NCBI GenBank assembly: GCA_015501605.1
Contig: JADNRZ010000050.1
Span: 29,197-93,196, forward strand
Direction: 5' to 3'
Length of the DNA: 64,000 bases
Origin: Panaeolus papilionaceus
Taxonomy: Eukaryota; Basidiomycota; Agaricomycetes; Agaricales
Each line of letters starts with the position of its first letter. The stretch's first letter is position 1. Below, in pieces: positions 1 through 11,289 of this stretch. The position numbers and the translations under genes were made by a program. Below the pieces are notes generated by a model, which had not been told where the DNA came from, made no database searches, and saw only the letters and a program-made list of their open reading frames with translations.

Positions 1-150
1 ATGAATAGTCATGTGGGTCCCGTGGACCCTGGTCAAGAAGATGGATTACCAGATGTCGATTTGGATGAAGTTAGCCTTATTGACATCGATGACATATCCG
101 GAAAGCTTGTTCTATATGAAAAGGATGTATATCGACTGGTACAGATTACC
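1..150 (+). CDS. Possible 3' end of a gene entering from the left edge
   Basis: An open frame runs from the first base to a TAA at 148-150 and would encode 49 residues. The middle is strongly acidic (Asp-Leu-Asp-Glu and Asp-Ile-Asp-Asp clusters). It begins with an ATG exactly at the edge, so it may be either a short ORF or the last exon of a gene lying to the left. I do not recognise the sequence. It is convergent with the minus-strand gene that ends at 150. Only the open frame and its composition support it. Confidence 0.25.
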
Positions 151-840
151 TAACAAGTGTATCTAGTAGGGTTAAAAGGTGGAAAATTATCAGGACTATA
201 ATTTCTGTGTAGATTTTCTGCAACAGTCGAATTTCTAGTCGCATAGAAGGTATGAAGCCCACCTCTGGCAGGGGTGGTGCGTTGATCATGCTGTGGGATC
301 GGACGAAAGTGGGTCGGCGTGTTGGTATTGGTGTACGAGTTGCCATGGATTGTGTTCGTGCATGGTGGATTGTGCATGGCCCTTGCGAAGGATGTAACGT
401 CGACCAGCATGGAAACCAAATTGATCATGACCTTTTCACAAGTTTGGCGAATGTCCGCTATTAGTTCCTCATCCAGTGGCTCACAACCCATGCTCTGAAC
501 GTAGGGTGCGGTGTAATCAGAACCATCGGAATTGTAGTCGTCGAGATTACCATGGGCAGCCAAATGGGCTTTAGCGGCTGCTAACGCGTCCAGCGGTCCT
601 GGGTACTGCATATCTGCATCGGAGCGTTCAGCATCAAGCTTCTTCAACACCTTCTGCACTGGAGTATTAGTTTAAAATCAGCAACCAAATCGTCATGAGG
701 AGGAGAGGGTAACATCAGAACGTACTATCCGCAATCGCTGCATTTAAACGGAGGTTGAGTTCCTCGTCGTGGCGCAGTCTAGCGCGGGAGGAAGCAAAAT
801 CATACTGAGTTGGAGTAGAGGGTGAGGAAATTAAATTCAT
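150..840 (-). CDS. Hypothetical protein, two exons, 207 aa
   Basis: I read two exons on the minus strand: 840-726, starting at an ATG, and 658-150, ending in a stop. They are joined across a 67-nt intron with a GTACGT donor and a CTCCAG acceptor; the phases match and make a 207-residue frame. The first 70 or so residues are charged and helix-like (an RLRHDEELNLRLNAAIADMQ-type stretch followed by a Lys/Glu/Asp-rich part), so a short coiled coil is plausible. A segment rich in Asp, Ser and Tyr follows. The C-terminal third is low-complexity (Asn/Thr/Pro) and could instead be read-through into an unrecognised intron near codon 115. No known family is recognised. The coherent splice and composition of exon 1 make it more gene-like than neighbouring ORFs. 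Confidence 0.45.
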
Positions 841-2331
841 GTTGTGATAGGTAAACTCGACGTCAATTACCATTTTATATGTCGACGGATAGCAGGGTCA
901 AAGCCTTTCCGTCCAACGGCGTGTTTACACCATCAGTTCGCATCACCGTTGTCATCGAGCCGAGTTTTTAAACGTTGGTTTAACATTTTAGTGTGATGTA
1001 ACTTAGCAACACTCTGGTTAGGTAACTTTTAAACGTAAAAAAGGTTCAATTGTCTGTGTGTCCCTTCTTGGAATCCCGTCCCAATGTTCAATGCTCAACA
1101 TCCTCATACACTTGAAAAGCCAATCAGAGTACTTGTTTCGCAGACGTGCACTCCAATCTCAACTCTCCATGAACGCAGGAAAGACCTTGAGACTAACTTG
1201 CCGTGCAGTTGACCACTACCCTGTTAGTGGTGACGTAACGACACCGGAGCACAGAGTCTCGATCGTAACTCGTCATTACAGCACTATGTCACCCAGGAAA
1301 CCAGAAGAGTAATCGATTTTCTCTCCCAACAATATTATGTACAGTCGTCTCTGAAATAACCGATAGCGGTCGGTGCCATGAAGGGTCGAAAACCTATCGC
1401 TTTTTCTAGTTTTGAACTATCGGCTATCGCATAGAGGAGAGTTATCGGTTATGGAGCCAATTTCCCCGCCTACCGAATTGGTGGACGCAAAAATCTATCG
1501 GTTAGAGCAGAGTATCGGTTATCACAGGTATCGGTCTTGCAAGGAATCCGATCAGCGGAGCTCAGCCGCAGCTCACGGAATGATACTGCACATTTGCTGT
1601 ACGAAGATGGAGTTGTGGTGTTCTAGGGAGATTGAAGGTGAAAACAGATTAACATCATATAGATGAGTCGCTGGGAGCATCCATTTCATTCCAAAATATA
1701 ACGGCCACAGTGGTCTGATAACTCGGTTGAGAGCTGGAATCTCATCACAAGTTCACAATCCCTTACATAATTAGTGGTGTCGGTATCCTGAGTATTACCA
1801 TCAACGACTGTTGAGAGGTCGTAATGGTTGATATCTCCCTCGGGTTGAACCGTTGAAGCGTAAAGGCTATTCACCAAGCTAAACCATGGGACATCTAGAG
1901 GTTTGATCTCAGTAGAACTTGGAACATAGCGTTTATTATGATCCTAAATTCTTCACCGAAGAGCACAAGGAGGTTTATAGTATTGCAGGTTGCGCATGAG
2001 AGGCACATAAGTGTGAAGAAGTCAACATTTCATTTCATTAAGAGGGCCGTGTTACAGATACAGAAGGAGACAAAGGCTAGGGTCAACGACGAACAGAATA
2101 CGACCTCCTCTGCATCGACCTCCTACGTTTCGCCAAAAGGGTCTTGACACGGGCGGCATCCAAACTACGCCTCCTTGCCCGACCCAGAGTAGGACTATCA
2201 GGAAAGGGTTTACCACTACCCGGTGACGATGTCGTCAGGCCACCCGGAATGCTCTGCGGAACCTCTTGAGGGCCATTTGGGTCAGTCTGTTTCTTCTTGG
2301 GAATGACGAGTGGAGCAAGAGCTACTCCTCG
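841..2331. other. Intergenic; no gene recognised
   Basis: About 1.5 kb between two minus-strand genes. The only ORFs are short (up to 84 codons) and do not join into a spliced frame I could defend. The one feature I see is a cluster of TATCGG-type motifs at 1359-1535, listed separately. Confidence 0.5.
1359..1535. repeat. Cluster of TATCGG(TTA) motifs
   Basis: Eight copies of a 6-9 bp motif occur in 177 bp. In reverse it is ACCGATA at 1359. In forward orientation it appears as CTATCGC at 1394 and 1424, CTATCGG at 1417, TTATCGGTTAT at 1442, CTATCGGTTAG at 1495, TATCGGTTATC at 1513 and TATCGGT at 1529. Spacing is irregular and the sequence between copies is unrelated, so this is not a simple tandem array. 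It could be a binding-site cluster or chance enrichment in a relic repeat. Confidence 0.4.
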
Positions 2332-3066
2332 TTATTTCCCTCCTGTTGGGGGATTCTGAGCGCTGGAACCACCCTGAGAGCCACCACTCGCTGGTTTCGT
2401 AGCTGAACCAGCACCACCAGCACCACCACTGCTGACACTTTGAGGTGCATCCGGAGGTGGCGCCGCCTCGGCGACCTGTGCGAGTGCGTTTAATCCTTTC
2501 TTGTGCTTCCCCATCGCGTTCTTCATCGCCAGCCTAACCACATTCCACACGAGCTTGGTCTTTGCACCAGCTCCCTTCGCGGCATTCCATGACGCGCGAT
2601 TGATGATAGCCTTCGCCTCGACATTCCCCTGTGCGTTGGTGGTGGAAGAGGATGAAGCTGGAGCGCCAATGCTGAGTCCTATAATGACCGATTGCGCAGC
2701 GACAGATTGGATATCTGCGGCGTATTTCTTGTCTTTTGCTGTTTTCGCTGCTTCTGACTTTGCGTGCTTAGCAGCCAATTCGTTGACTGGAAATGAGGGG
2801 CAACCGTGAGCGGCGATGAGACCGGGACAAGGGAGTGAAACTTACGGTATTTGGTTAGCATGGTGCTTTCGGCGTTGAGGGCAGCATCGTCGTTAGCGGA
2901 GGAAGAACCACCTCCGGTTCCTGCGAGGGTTTTAATGGCTACACTGGTAACTAGAATGGTGGAAGTCAGTACAAGACGAGAGGAAACGAATGGCGAGAGT
3001 GTACTCGCCTGCAGAGATGTGCAGCACAATAGCGAGGAGCGCGAGGATGGACTTGTTGAGGAACAT
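2332..3066 (-). CDS. Small secreted Ala/Lys/Gly-rich protein, 205 aa, three exons
   Basis: Exons are 3066-3009, 2950-2846 and 2786-2332; phases agree throughout and give 205 codons plus stop. The protein starts MFLNKSILALLAIVLHISA, a basic N-terminus and a hydrophobic core typical of a signal peptide with cleavage around residue 19-22. No other membrane segment is visible. The mature part has a Ser/Gly linker, a Lys/Ala-rich helix-like region (AAKHAKSEAAKTAKDKK), a second Lys-rich stretch, and a C-terminal tail rich in Gly, Ser, Pro and Gln. There are almost no cysteines, so it is unlike a disulfide-rich effector or hydrophobin. Intron 1 has a GC donor (GCGAGT); the nearby GT donor would put the next exon out of frame. 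Intron 2 is GTAAGT...CCAG. I do not recognise a family; secretion is inferred from the signal peptide. Confidence 0.75.
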
Positions 3067-3109
3067 GGTTCGGAGTGGATTGATTCGGAGTCGTGTAGGT
3101 GACCAGCAC

Positions 3110-3178
3110 CTGATGAACAGAAACATTCCGAGGTCAGTGGGTTGTTTTGCGTGGAGAAACAGCGATGTTTGTACTCAC
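3110..3178 (-). other. Predicted 5'UTR intron of the secreted-protein gene
   Basis: Upstream of the ATG at 3066 there is a strong donor, AAG followed by GTGAGTAC, at 3178. An acceptor, TTCATCAG, ends at 3110, leaving a 69-nt intron of the size seen in neighbouring genes. It lies between the start codon and the TATA-like element near 3230. Confidence 0.45.
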
Positions 3179-3225
3179 CTTACGGTTCAACCAGTGAATA
3201 GCGCTAACGTGTTCGACTTTGAGAG

Positions 3226-3233
3226 ACTTATAC
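3226..3233 (-). promoter_or_regulatory. TATA-like element of the secreted-protein gene
   Basis: The minus strand reads GTATAAGT just after a run of A, about 50 bp upstream of the predicted 5'UTR intron donor and 160 bp upstream of the start codon. Position and sequence fit a core promoter. No other evidence is available. Confidence 0.4.
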
Positions 3234-4181
3234 TTTTTTTGTCCGGAATGTCCGTAGGGAATGCGCGCAAGCGACGATATAGCAACCGAGATCGCGCTGA
3301 GAAGGCGGTTGACTCGGGCTCATGGGATGTGCTTATAATCATCGTTCGAGGGCAACACGAGGCGGGACTAGGCGTTCTCGGATGAATGTCTTTTAAACTA
3401 TCTGAGATGCCCTGCAACGTGTCACTACAGTCTTAATCACACTATTCAGAGCTACCAACGTCGTAGGACCAGAAATGATGGGCACCATAGAACATTATGC
3501 ATGTGAGTGTCTGTGAGATGCTGAAACCATAACGGCAATTATCGTACGTTGATCCAGCGCCAAGGATAGGGATAGTCCAGGGATCCCCTGACGTGGGTTC
3601 CGAGGGACGACGGGATCAGAACACCGAATTTCGCTCATCTACCCGCGGAATCGGGGATGGAGCAAAGCCGTGAAAGGAGGGATTTGAGGGAAGCGAGCAC
3701 AAATCGTCCTAAAACGTTCGGTGAGTCGGGTGAGATATATATTGTGGAGGACGTTGGAGTAGGAGACTCATAGACAGTTGTCGATAACGACCTGCGTGGA
3801 GGTGAGAAAGACGCCTGAGGACAGCCGGTCATCTTCCGTGACTGCTGAAGGATATGAATGAGGCATTGAAAACAGGTCAATGAGGAGAGGGAAAAAGGCA
3901 CGGAAAGGAATGGAGAAGCAGAAAAGAAGACAGAACCAATGACAGCAAGAAATGGACGTCCCCAACACGATGGCGAAAAATCGTTCAGTATGCAATTGTT
4001 TGGTTCACATGCCATTGTCCTCGGGACCTGGAGACGAAATTGCTCACGAACCATTCCCGTTGATATATGACAGTTGTTTTAGTCAGGGATGTAGAAAGTT
4101 CGTTCATGAATACATATATTATATTTTGGTCGAATTCGTGTTCTTGATAGCTAAGCTGAGCGCATAGTAGTAATCCCACTT
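3234..4181. other. Intergenic; nothing recognised
   Basis: This stretch separates the promoter side of the secreted-protein gene from the 3' end of the MDR oxidoreductase gene. ORFs here are short, overlap on both strands and lack a consistent splice pattern. I see no RNA gene or repeat. Confidence 0.5.
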
Positions 4182-5712
4182 CTATGCATCAGCCACATGG
4201 ACAACTGCCTTCGCCGTGTTACGTCCCTGTTGGACCTCGAGAATGGCGAGAGGTACCTGGTCGAGACCATTGTACACTTGTTCCCGGAACTTGATTTCGC
4301 CGCTCGCAACCTTGGGTGGTATCTCTTCACGGAATTTGCTTCCCCACTTGGACTCGAGGCGCGCCACGATGAACCCCGAAAGGGTCAACGATTTCGAAAA
4401 GATGTGGTGAAGATTCTGAGTAAAGTGGTCCATCACACGGCAAGAATGTTCAGAGGACAATGAAAACGTACCTTGACAGGCGCACCATCCGTGGAGTTGT
4501 ATGTTGATATCATTCCACATTCCTATAGAGAAGTGATCATCGGTACAACATGTCCACAAAGCGAGTTTAGAAGCTGATTCAACTTACAATAAAACGACCA
4601 TTGAGCTTCGCGCCTTCAAGCGCGGCTTCGAGCGTCGATCCACCGACGTTATCCCAGAAAATATCAATACCTCCTTCACGCTTGAGGACCTCCAGGGTGT
4701 TCTCCGTTTTGTAGTTAAAAGCAACGTCAGTGCCGATTTCCTTGAGGAATGCTACTTTATCCGTAGAGCCGGCTGATGCGATAACCTTGAGTCCTTGGGC
4801 TTTGGCAAGCTGAATGACGAAGCTATGAACGGAGAAACGTCAGTATCTCCCGATAGGTGTTTGTGAATGACATACGAGCCAACTGGCCCTGAGTGCAAAG
4901 CAGGCATTAGCCATGTATATCAGAGGGCAAGCGAAGTACTTACCAGCTCCACCGCTGACGAACACAGTCTCTCCCTAAAACCACTCAGATAGCGCCGATG
5001 CACGACGATGGAGACTTACAGATTTAGCATGCGAGAATTCGTTCCACGCATAGAAAGCAGTTTTACCTATACTTAGTAGAATACTCCATAATTGCATAAT
5101 TGCGAGTCAGACTCGAACGCACCTGCCATTCCCAAGACTCCGACATAATTGGACCAAGGTATGTTATGCTTGTTGTCGATCTTCTCTAAGCCTTGTAAGT
5201 TTTTGCGCACGAAATATTGGGAATGGTCTTTTGATATACTTCGTTAGAGGGACCGATGCAGCGCTTGGGGTGTAAACGCACCTGTATCGAATCCATACAC
5301 GTGATCGCCAACGCTGACGTCGGGGTTCTCTGAGCGAATGACAACTCCAAGACCAAAACCGTTTAATCTAAGACGGAAAACGTCTGAGTTGGTTACAACT
5401 CTGAGATGATCTCCCTTACGGTTGTCCAATAATAAAGGGCGGCTATAATGATGCATTAGTTGGAAGTGCGCTCAAATCAAGAATTAACTAGATGTAGCTT
5501 ACCGCATAGGATTCCTCTTTGGGATCCCTCATTCTACCTCTCATGTACGGATCAATAGAGAGCTCAAGTGTTTTCACCAAGAAGCCTCCATCGAGAGGCG
5601 TGCTCTCTAGATCAATTTGTTGTGTTGTATCGTAGAGGACGGTTTTGCCGATCACGGGGAACCCTTCTGGGATATCATTGAAGATGATGCGTGCATTGGT
5701 AATGGGCGACAT
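4182..5712 (-). CDS. NADP-dependent MDR oxidoreductase (prostaglandin reductase / LTB4 dehydrogenase class), 344 aa, ten exons
   Basis: Exons on the minus strand are 5712-5503, 5442-5420, 5367-5282, 5227-5123, 5066-5020, 4974-4944, 4888-4876, 4822-4588, 4522-4472 and 4415-4182. All phases agree and give 344 residues, a normal length for this family. The N-terminal half has the family hallmarks: SIDPYMRGRM, then a PPFIIGQPLNGFGLGVV stretch (71-87) and VGDHVYG. It continues with YVGVLGMAGKTAFY and the cofactor-binding SGGAGPVGS (164-172). A DIFWDNVGG segment and a YNSTDGAPVKN region follow. No zinc-ligand cysteines are seen, as expected for this zinc-independent group, which reduces alpha,beta-unsaturated ketones or aldehydes using NADPH in the cytosol. 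The physiological substrate cannot be read from sequence. Exons of 23, 31 and 13 nt are notable; skipping any of them breaks the frame. Confidence 0.9.
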
Positions 5713-8700
5713 TATGGATGTTTGGAGCTTGTTCAAGAGTGATAAAAGAGGCAGATTCTGGGGAGCGTCGACGTCGAGGTGGAGCACTATAGCTATTATA
5801 TACGAGCACGGTGGATTTGGGGTGCTTCCCATCCGTGCATTGTGTTTATTTGTTGGGCTGTCAATAGATAACAACTTCGATTTTAATTAGAATTGTATTG
5901 CCTTGGAGGACGATAAGAAGGCCCGACAGGCAGTCCCCAGTTTGTGGCTGTTCGGCTCCTGGGACACAATGGGGACTGGCCTACTTCGCCACTTGAAGAG
6001 GCAACCCACCCGGTTCGTTAACTCCATGTCGAGTTTGAGTACCGATGACCCTCAAGATCGCCCAAGGGATGAGGATAGAGGGTATATGTAGTACGTTTGC
6101 CTTCTGGGGACACCCCGGTGGCACGCCTGGGTTGTATTTAGGTCCCGAATAAGGAGGTATTAGTACATTCACAAAACTTCTATTAAACGGTGGGCAAAGA
6201 GTGCCGGCTTCAATGAGACCTGTCTCCCATCCGTCTATCAATTCAATGATCTGCGGTTTGGGGTGAGTTAGTGGGGACATCATGAGGAAGTGCGATCTGT
6301 TCCCGACGATGATCGATGGATGTTTGGGCCTTGAGTTATATTTAGAATTCAGGACAGCAGCCAATACAGAAGCATTACCTGCAATGGACAAGACTCTCGT
6401 CGTGTTGCTTGTGGCAATTACCGCTTCTTTCGCGCTTTCTTCGCCGCATACATACCACCACCACAAGCTATTCCTAAACCTCACTGACTAACCTAAATGA
6501 ATTCAGAAAACAATAATAAAAAACCTAAATAGCCAGACCTCTGGATGAGTGGCCCCGTCCCAATGATCATCACGGTTTCGGCAAGTTCGAGAAGATATCT
6601 CTCCCATAGTGCTTGACTGACGGCTACACATACACTGGCACGCCGCGACTATGATAAAGATCAGAGTGGAAGGTACGTCAGACGAGCGATGACCACCGAC
6701 AAGAAAGTCTTCTACCGGTAGTGTATGATCAAGAAAGCGAGGGAGTTGGATAGATCTCATCACCAGAATGAGACTAAAGCCCAAGCCTCATACCCTGTGG
6801 ACGAAGGAGGGGTATAGCTCGAGCCTGTCGTTGATAATCTGATCTACATATGAGATCGTAAAGACTGAGAGCAAAAGACGACGTGGATGCAGGGATGCCC
6901 TCAAGAAGTAGCGACATGACAAAAGTCGTCCATGGAAATCGTAGGAGGAACGTGGACCGATTCACGAATTACAATAGAATCCGAGCCCATCCTCCGCCGG
7001 GCGACACTGAGGACACAATGAACGAAAGTGAACGGGAAAAATCGACTATACCCACCGAGGTACGTGCATTTGGAGGAACGGATCTCGTGGTGAACCTCGT
7101 TATGGACGCATATGATATTGCTTGCCAGTATGAATTATTCCTCTATCGACAACACAAAATGTGATTCGTTTCGAAATAATCAAGAGGCATGTTGACTATA
7201 TACGTCCATTCCGGTGACACCAACACAGCGAAGATTCCATTAACAGAGAAGCGACAGCGCATTTATCTCAGCGCGCAAAAAGGGCGCGGATTGTGAGCAT
7301 GCGAGGAAGCATGAAGCTGCTCACCACGAGTGGAAATCTTTCAAACGCAGAAGCAGAGAAATTCATCAAAGCCACATCCCGATCAACACCTTGTCGACGA
7401 TGATGTGATGAATTACGATGCATATAACCGCTCTCAACACCTCCTAGGTTGGATGATCATGCTCACATCGAAACGAAAGAAGTCGAGATGCAAGGTACGT
7501 TCGGAGAAGAAAGACACGCAGCCAGAACACAAGCAATGACAAAGACCTTCAAACGATGCCGCAACCTCCCGCCACCGAGGAACGCTCGCGATTCCAATGA
7601 CACCGCAATTGGATAGGATGCGTGAATCGGGATGTTGCTGAGGAATCTACAAGGAAACGAAGGCGAATGGAGTAGGAATGTGCGTTGACACGCGAACAAA
7701 GCATAGCCGAGCGGATTAGAATTTAACGAAAAAGACCTGAAGTGAGAACCAGGTAGAAGCGACTGGACTGCGTATCATGAATCGCAGCAATAAAGGGCTG
7801 AAAAAGCGACCAAAATATAAAAATCGAAGATAACAAACAAGGGCATTGCGTGGTGAGCATTATCAGGAGCGCATATGGTACGACATCGCATGTCAATATT
7901 GAATCTTTATCGACAGATACACCAAATGTGCATCATCTCCAAGTAATCAAGTTGCAAGTCAACCATATGCGCCCGTAGATCTTACACCAGAGCAAGTCTA
8001 TGATGAGAGACGTACGATCAACATGTCGGCACTGAGAACCAAGTACTGATACTTGATGAAGACCAAGACGCAAATGGATACATAACATCAAGGGTCTGTC
8101 ATGTCTGCAGCATAGTATGACGACAACGACAGGTAAGTATGAAAAAGAAAGGTAGAAGGATGTGCCGCGCAATGTCCCAGGGGTGTTCCCATGGGAGAGC
8201 AGACTCAACGCCGGTGATAGGAGTGGCAGAGATTTGAAAGCACCATGCAAAGTGAGTGTAGAATAGAATGGACAAAACCGTGTTCCTCAAGGCTTGAGAC
8301 TCACAAGCACAAGGATCTCATGATACACAACCAGCCCCAAACGCTCTGCACCAATTTCTACACCTTTTCTACCTCTCTTAAAACCCAAGGGCACGGCATG
8401 CTCATATCCAAGAGCAAGATTGAGCGTATGAGAGCATGAAAAGTGAGGTTGCGGAAACGAATGAGCTGATGAGATGTGACGTAGCACTCAGTTAGATTAA
8501 TCAAGGTGGAGATCTCGTTGAGTGCAAGACACCTGAAACGTAGTGGATATCGTGATAGCAGTATAAGGGACTTGGATGAAGCAGGGATGTGAGGAGGCTT
8601 GGACGACGTTGGTGGTGGGGAGGGAAGGAAGAGGGAAGGAAGACAGGGACAGGATGGCTGACATCGCCTCGGAGAATTCCCACAGGATTAAAACTCCGAC

Positions 8701-9573
8701 GTTTAGCGAGACGTCGCGTGTTTCGGGAACTGCACTAAGACCAACCACATACGTCGAGGTTAATCTGAAGTTGTTGAGGTTGAAATACGATTGAGATATT
8801 ATTCACAGATATGGGAGCATTGACATAATGATGCGATTTCATCCTCTCTCTCTAAAAACAAGACCTTTCGTGACCCTAGGGATAGATCGATACATCTTGA
8901 CCTTTTCAAAATCATGTGCGAGAAGCGAGGCTGGAGAACCAAACTGGGAAAGTTTATGGGGACACATAGCGTGTATCGACTATTGAGTCTCAATACCTAC
9001 CCTCAAGTTTTCAAAAAATGCGTCATAACTAAATTTACGAGGCGCGCCGAGGGACACAAGCATCTACATAGGATAGTTGGCACTATTCCCTGAGTACTGT
9101 ATTTGGAAGGTTGTCATCTAACACGAACGGTCAACATCTGATCTTGATGGTGGATTTGGGATATACTCCGCACACCTGATCATAAGTAAATGGCACCAGT
9201 CCCATCATGAGAGAACCTTAAAAGTGACATTAGAGCGCATCTCAGGCTTCTGAGAATACCTGTTACCAGGTGACCCGTCGGTAATTCATGACGAGAAGCC
9301 CCCATCTCTGTTTACAGCTTGGCATTCGTATCCAATCTGAATAATGTTACATGGATGCCGTTAAGCACATTTGATCGATTAAGGTTATTTTCAGCGTCAG
9401 TATTATGATTCACGTCTTCACGGCACATGGCGAGTCGAGATGAGGGTCAGGAGACATGCCCATGATGATTGAGCGAAAAACGAGGCTGACATGCGCACCA
9501 TAGTACACGACATTTGCTAAAATTGAGAATCGCTTTCGTCTTTCGTCCCACTCCCATCATCTGCCACATAACG
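5713..9573. other. Gene-poor region; no gene supported
   Basis: The longest minus-strand frame (5981-6484) encodes a Trp-rich N-terminal piece and a Pro/Gly-rich C-terminal part. The obvious intron between the two, donor GTAATG near 6384 and acceptor CCGCAG, does not keep the frame, so I treat it at most as a decayed exon pair. Frames at 6503-6784 and 6774-6965 could belong to the same relic. From 7.0 to 9.5 kb I see only short ORFs and no RNA genes. Confidence 0.4.
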
Positions 9574-10855
9574 ATGCCTCCAACACGGAAGGCCGAGTCT
9601 GACAAGGAGCGACAAGTAGTCCCAGTAACTGCCGATAATGTACGAGGCAGAAACGTCATAATCTACCTGTATGTATGGTTTGCTTCATCCAGTGTAATGA
9701 TACTGATCGATGCTCAAAACGATGTGCGGTAGCCTTACGGGAAAAATCGAAAGCGGAAAACAAGGCGTAAGCAGAGGGTTTCCCATTATACGGATCCAAA
9801 GAGTGTCGTTTAATGATTAGTGGTTGTCTGAACTAGTTTGTGGCGAGTCTTGCGTCCCCTCCAGATCATTTGTCAATCGCACGCTCTACCTTCACCAGCG
9901 AAGTTAACGCTTACAGGGTGGTGAATTGGAGCAGCGCAGTTGCGTCCGACGCACTTGATGTCATACTTATCAATACCCCTGACTTCTCTGACCCGAACAT
10001 GTCCGAGGCCAAGGTTATAACGATGATTTCACAGAAGGTGGACGAGATACGGTGTGTGACCATAATCTGCGGACCTGTCTCTGGATCAATCTTATTGATC
10101 AGCCTTCTGGGCAGCCAGTCAGCTGGGCATTCCCATATATCTGTTCTCTATTTTACCCGTATCACAGATCCGCGAATCGCGGGTTTTCAGGGCAAAGCTC
10201 TCACCCTGGCAATATCACTTATGGATGTGTTTGGTGCTAGCAATAATCGTATGGTAGTAACGATGTGGGATAAGTACCAGATAATTGGAATCGATACGGC
10301 AGATTACAGATACAAGAAATTTAAGTCGGCAATATACAAGGTAAGCCTTCATCTTCGCGAAAGCATTTTGTGCATATTATTCAAGACAACCAGAGGGCCG
10401 ATTATGAAAATATCGACGTGATGGTTCTCAAATTCGACAACACTCGCAAATCGGCACTCTCCATCCTTGATAAGGCTTCTTGTGGGTGGAATGGGGGTGA
10501 GGTATCCAGGAAAGGAGAATTGCGACATGAAGCACTCGTGCGCAACCTTTTGGTTGAACGCATTTCCTCTCTACTTGAGGAACTCAAATACATACAGGAG
10601 GATCTCGGACACCCGAACACGAGCCTGAATCAAGAACGGAAGGACACACTTCACGGAAGAGAAAGAGACGTATCACAAATTCTGCTGAGCTTCTACTACA
10701 ACCTTTATGTTGTGGATCCGGAATTTTATCGTTCACAATTTCCGGACGCACCCTTCCCTCCCTCCCCTCCCTCCCCTCCCTACCTTCCATCCTCGAAATC
10801 TCGTATGGAGAAAGTGACCGGTGCCTTGAAGCGATTTATGCCGTTCTCTAAATAG
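9574..10855 (+). CDS. Divergent P-loop GTPase-family protein with altered catalytic motifs, 347 aa, five exons
   Basis: Exons 9574-9668, 9733-9766, 9837-10051, 10103-10340 and 10394-10855 join in phase to 347 codons. The gene is a paralogue of the minus-strand genes at 17.6 and 20.6 kb. It has the same five-exon plan, including a 34-nt second exon that carries the whole P-loop. The guanine-nucleotide motifs are worn: the P-loop reads GKIESGKQ (Gln where Ser/Thr should bind Mg2+), and the G3 motif reads NTPD where the paralogues have DTPG or DVPG. G4 is TMWDK, like TMWD in the others. The C-terminal half is helical and ends with a Pro-rich run and a basic tail. Family knowledge: such AIG1/MMR_HSR1-like GTPases are expanded in mushrooms. 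I infer a protein that folds like a GTPase but probably hydrolyses GTP poorly or not at all. Role unknown. Confidence 0.7.
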
Positions 10856-11289
10856 GTTTCCGCATGTATTCACGCTGCATCCTATAGTTCGCTCTTGCTT
10901 TCTTCGTTTAGTCTGTAGCCGGTACGCGCCATTGCTACGTTTTGTATCCGGATGATGTTAACCCAGTCGTGTGCCAACTATTACCCCACATGAACCACTT
11001 GCATGCCCATATGCGAAAAACCATATCATCGGCTCGATTTTGGTGCGATATAAAGCGGATTTCCATATCAGTGCACTAATTGCACAGCACGTAGATCATG
11101 GTGTATACAAATGCGCAAGTTTGTTGGAGGACACAACTCTCGGTGGTCATACCCTGTAAATTATTGCTGTATATGATTTATGGGATGGGGAGACTGGGGT
11201 CCTGCGTTCTCAGGATGCTTGACTTTGATGCTCCGATGCTCGTGGCAGCCGGCAAGTCACGCGTTTAGAAGCTTGACAGTCTTGCTTTC
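10856..11289. other. Intergenic; nothing recognised
   Basis: Spacer between the GTPase-family gene and the dispersed relic repeat. Only one short ORF is present and it shows no recognisable features. Confidence 0.45.

Noticed and set aside
5981..6484. 167-codon minus-strand frame as a gene
   Set aside because: The likely intron inside it does not keep the frame, no start or partner exon is convincing, and no family is recognised. Kept only as a possible relic.
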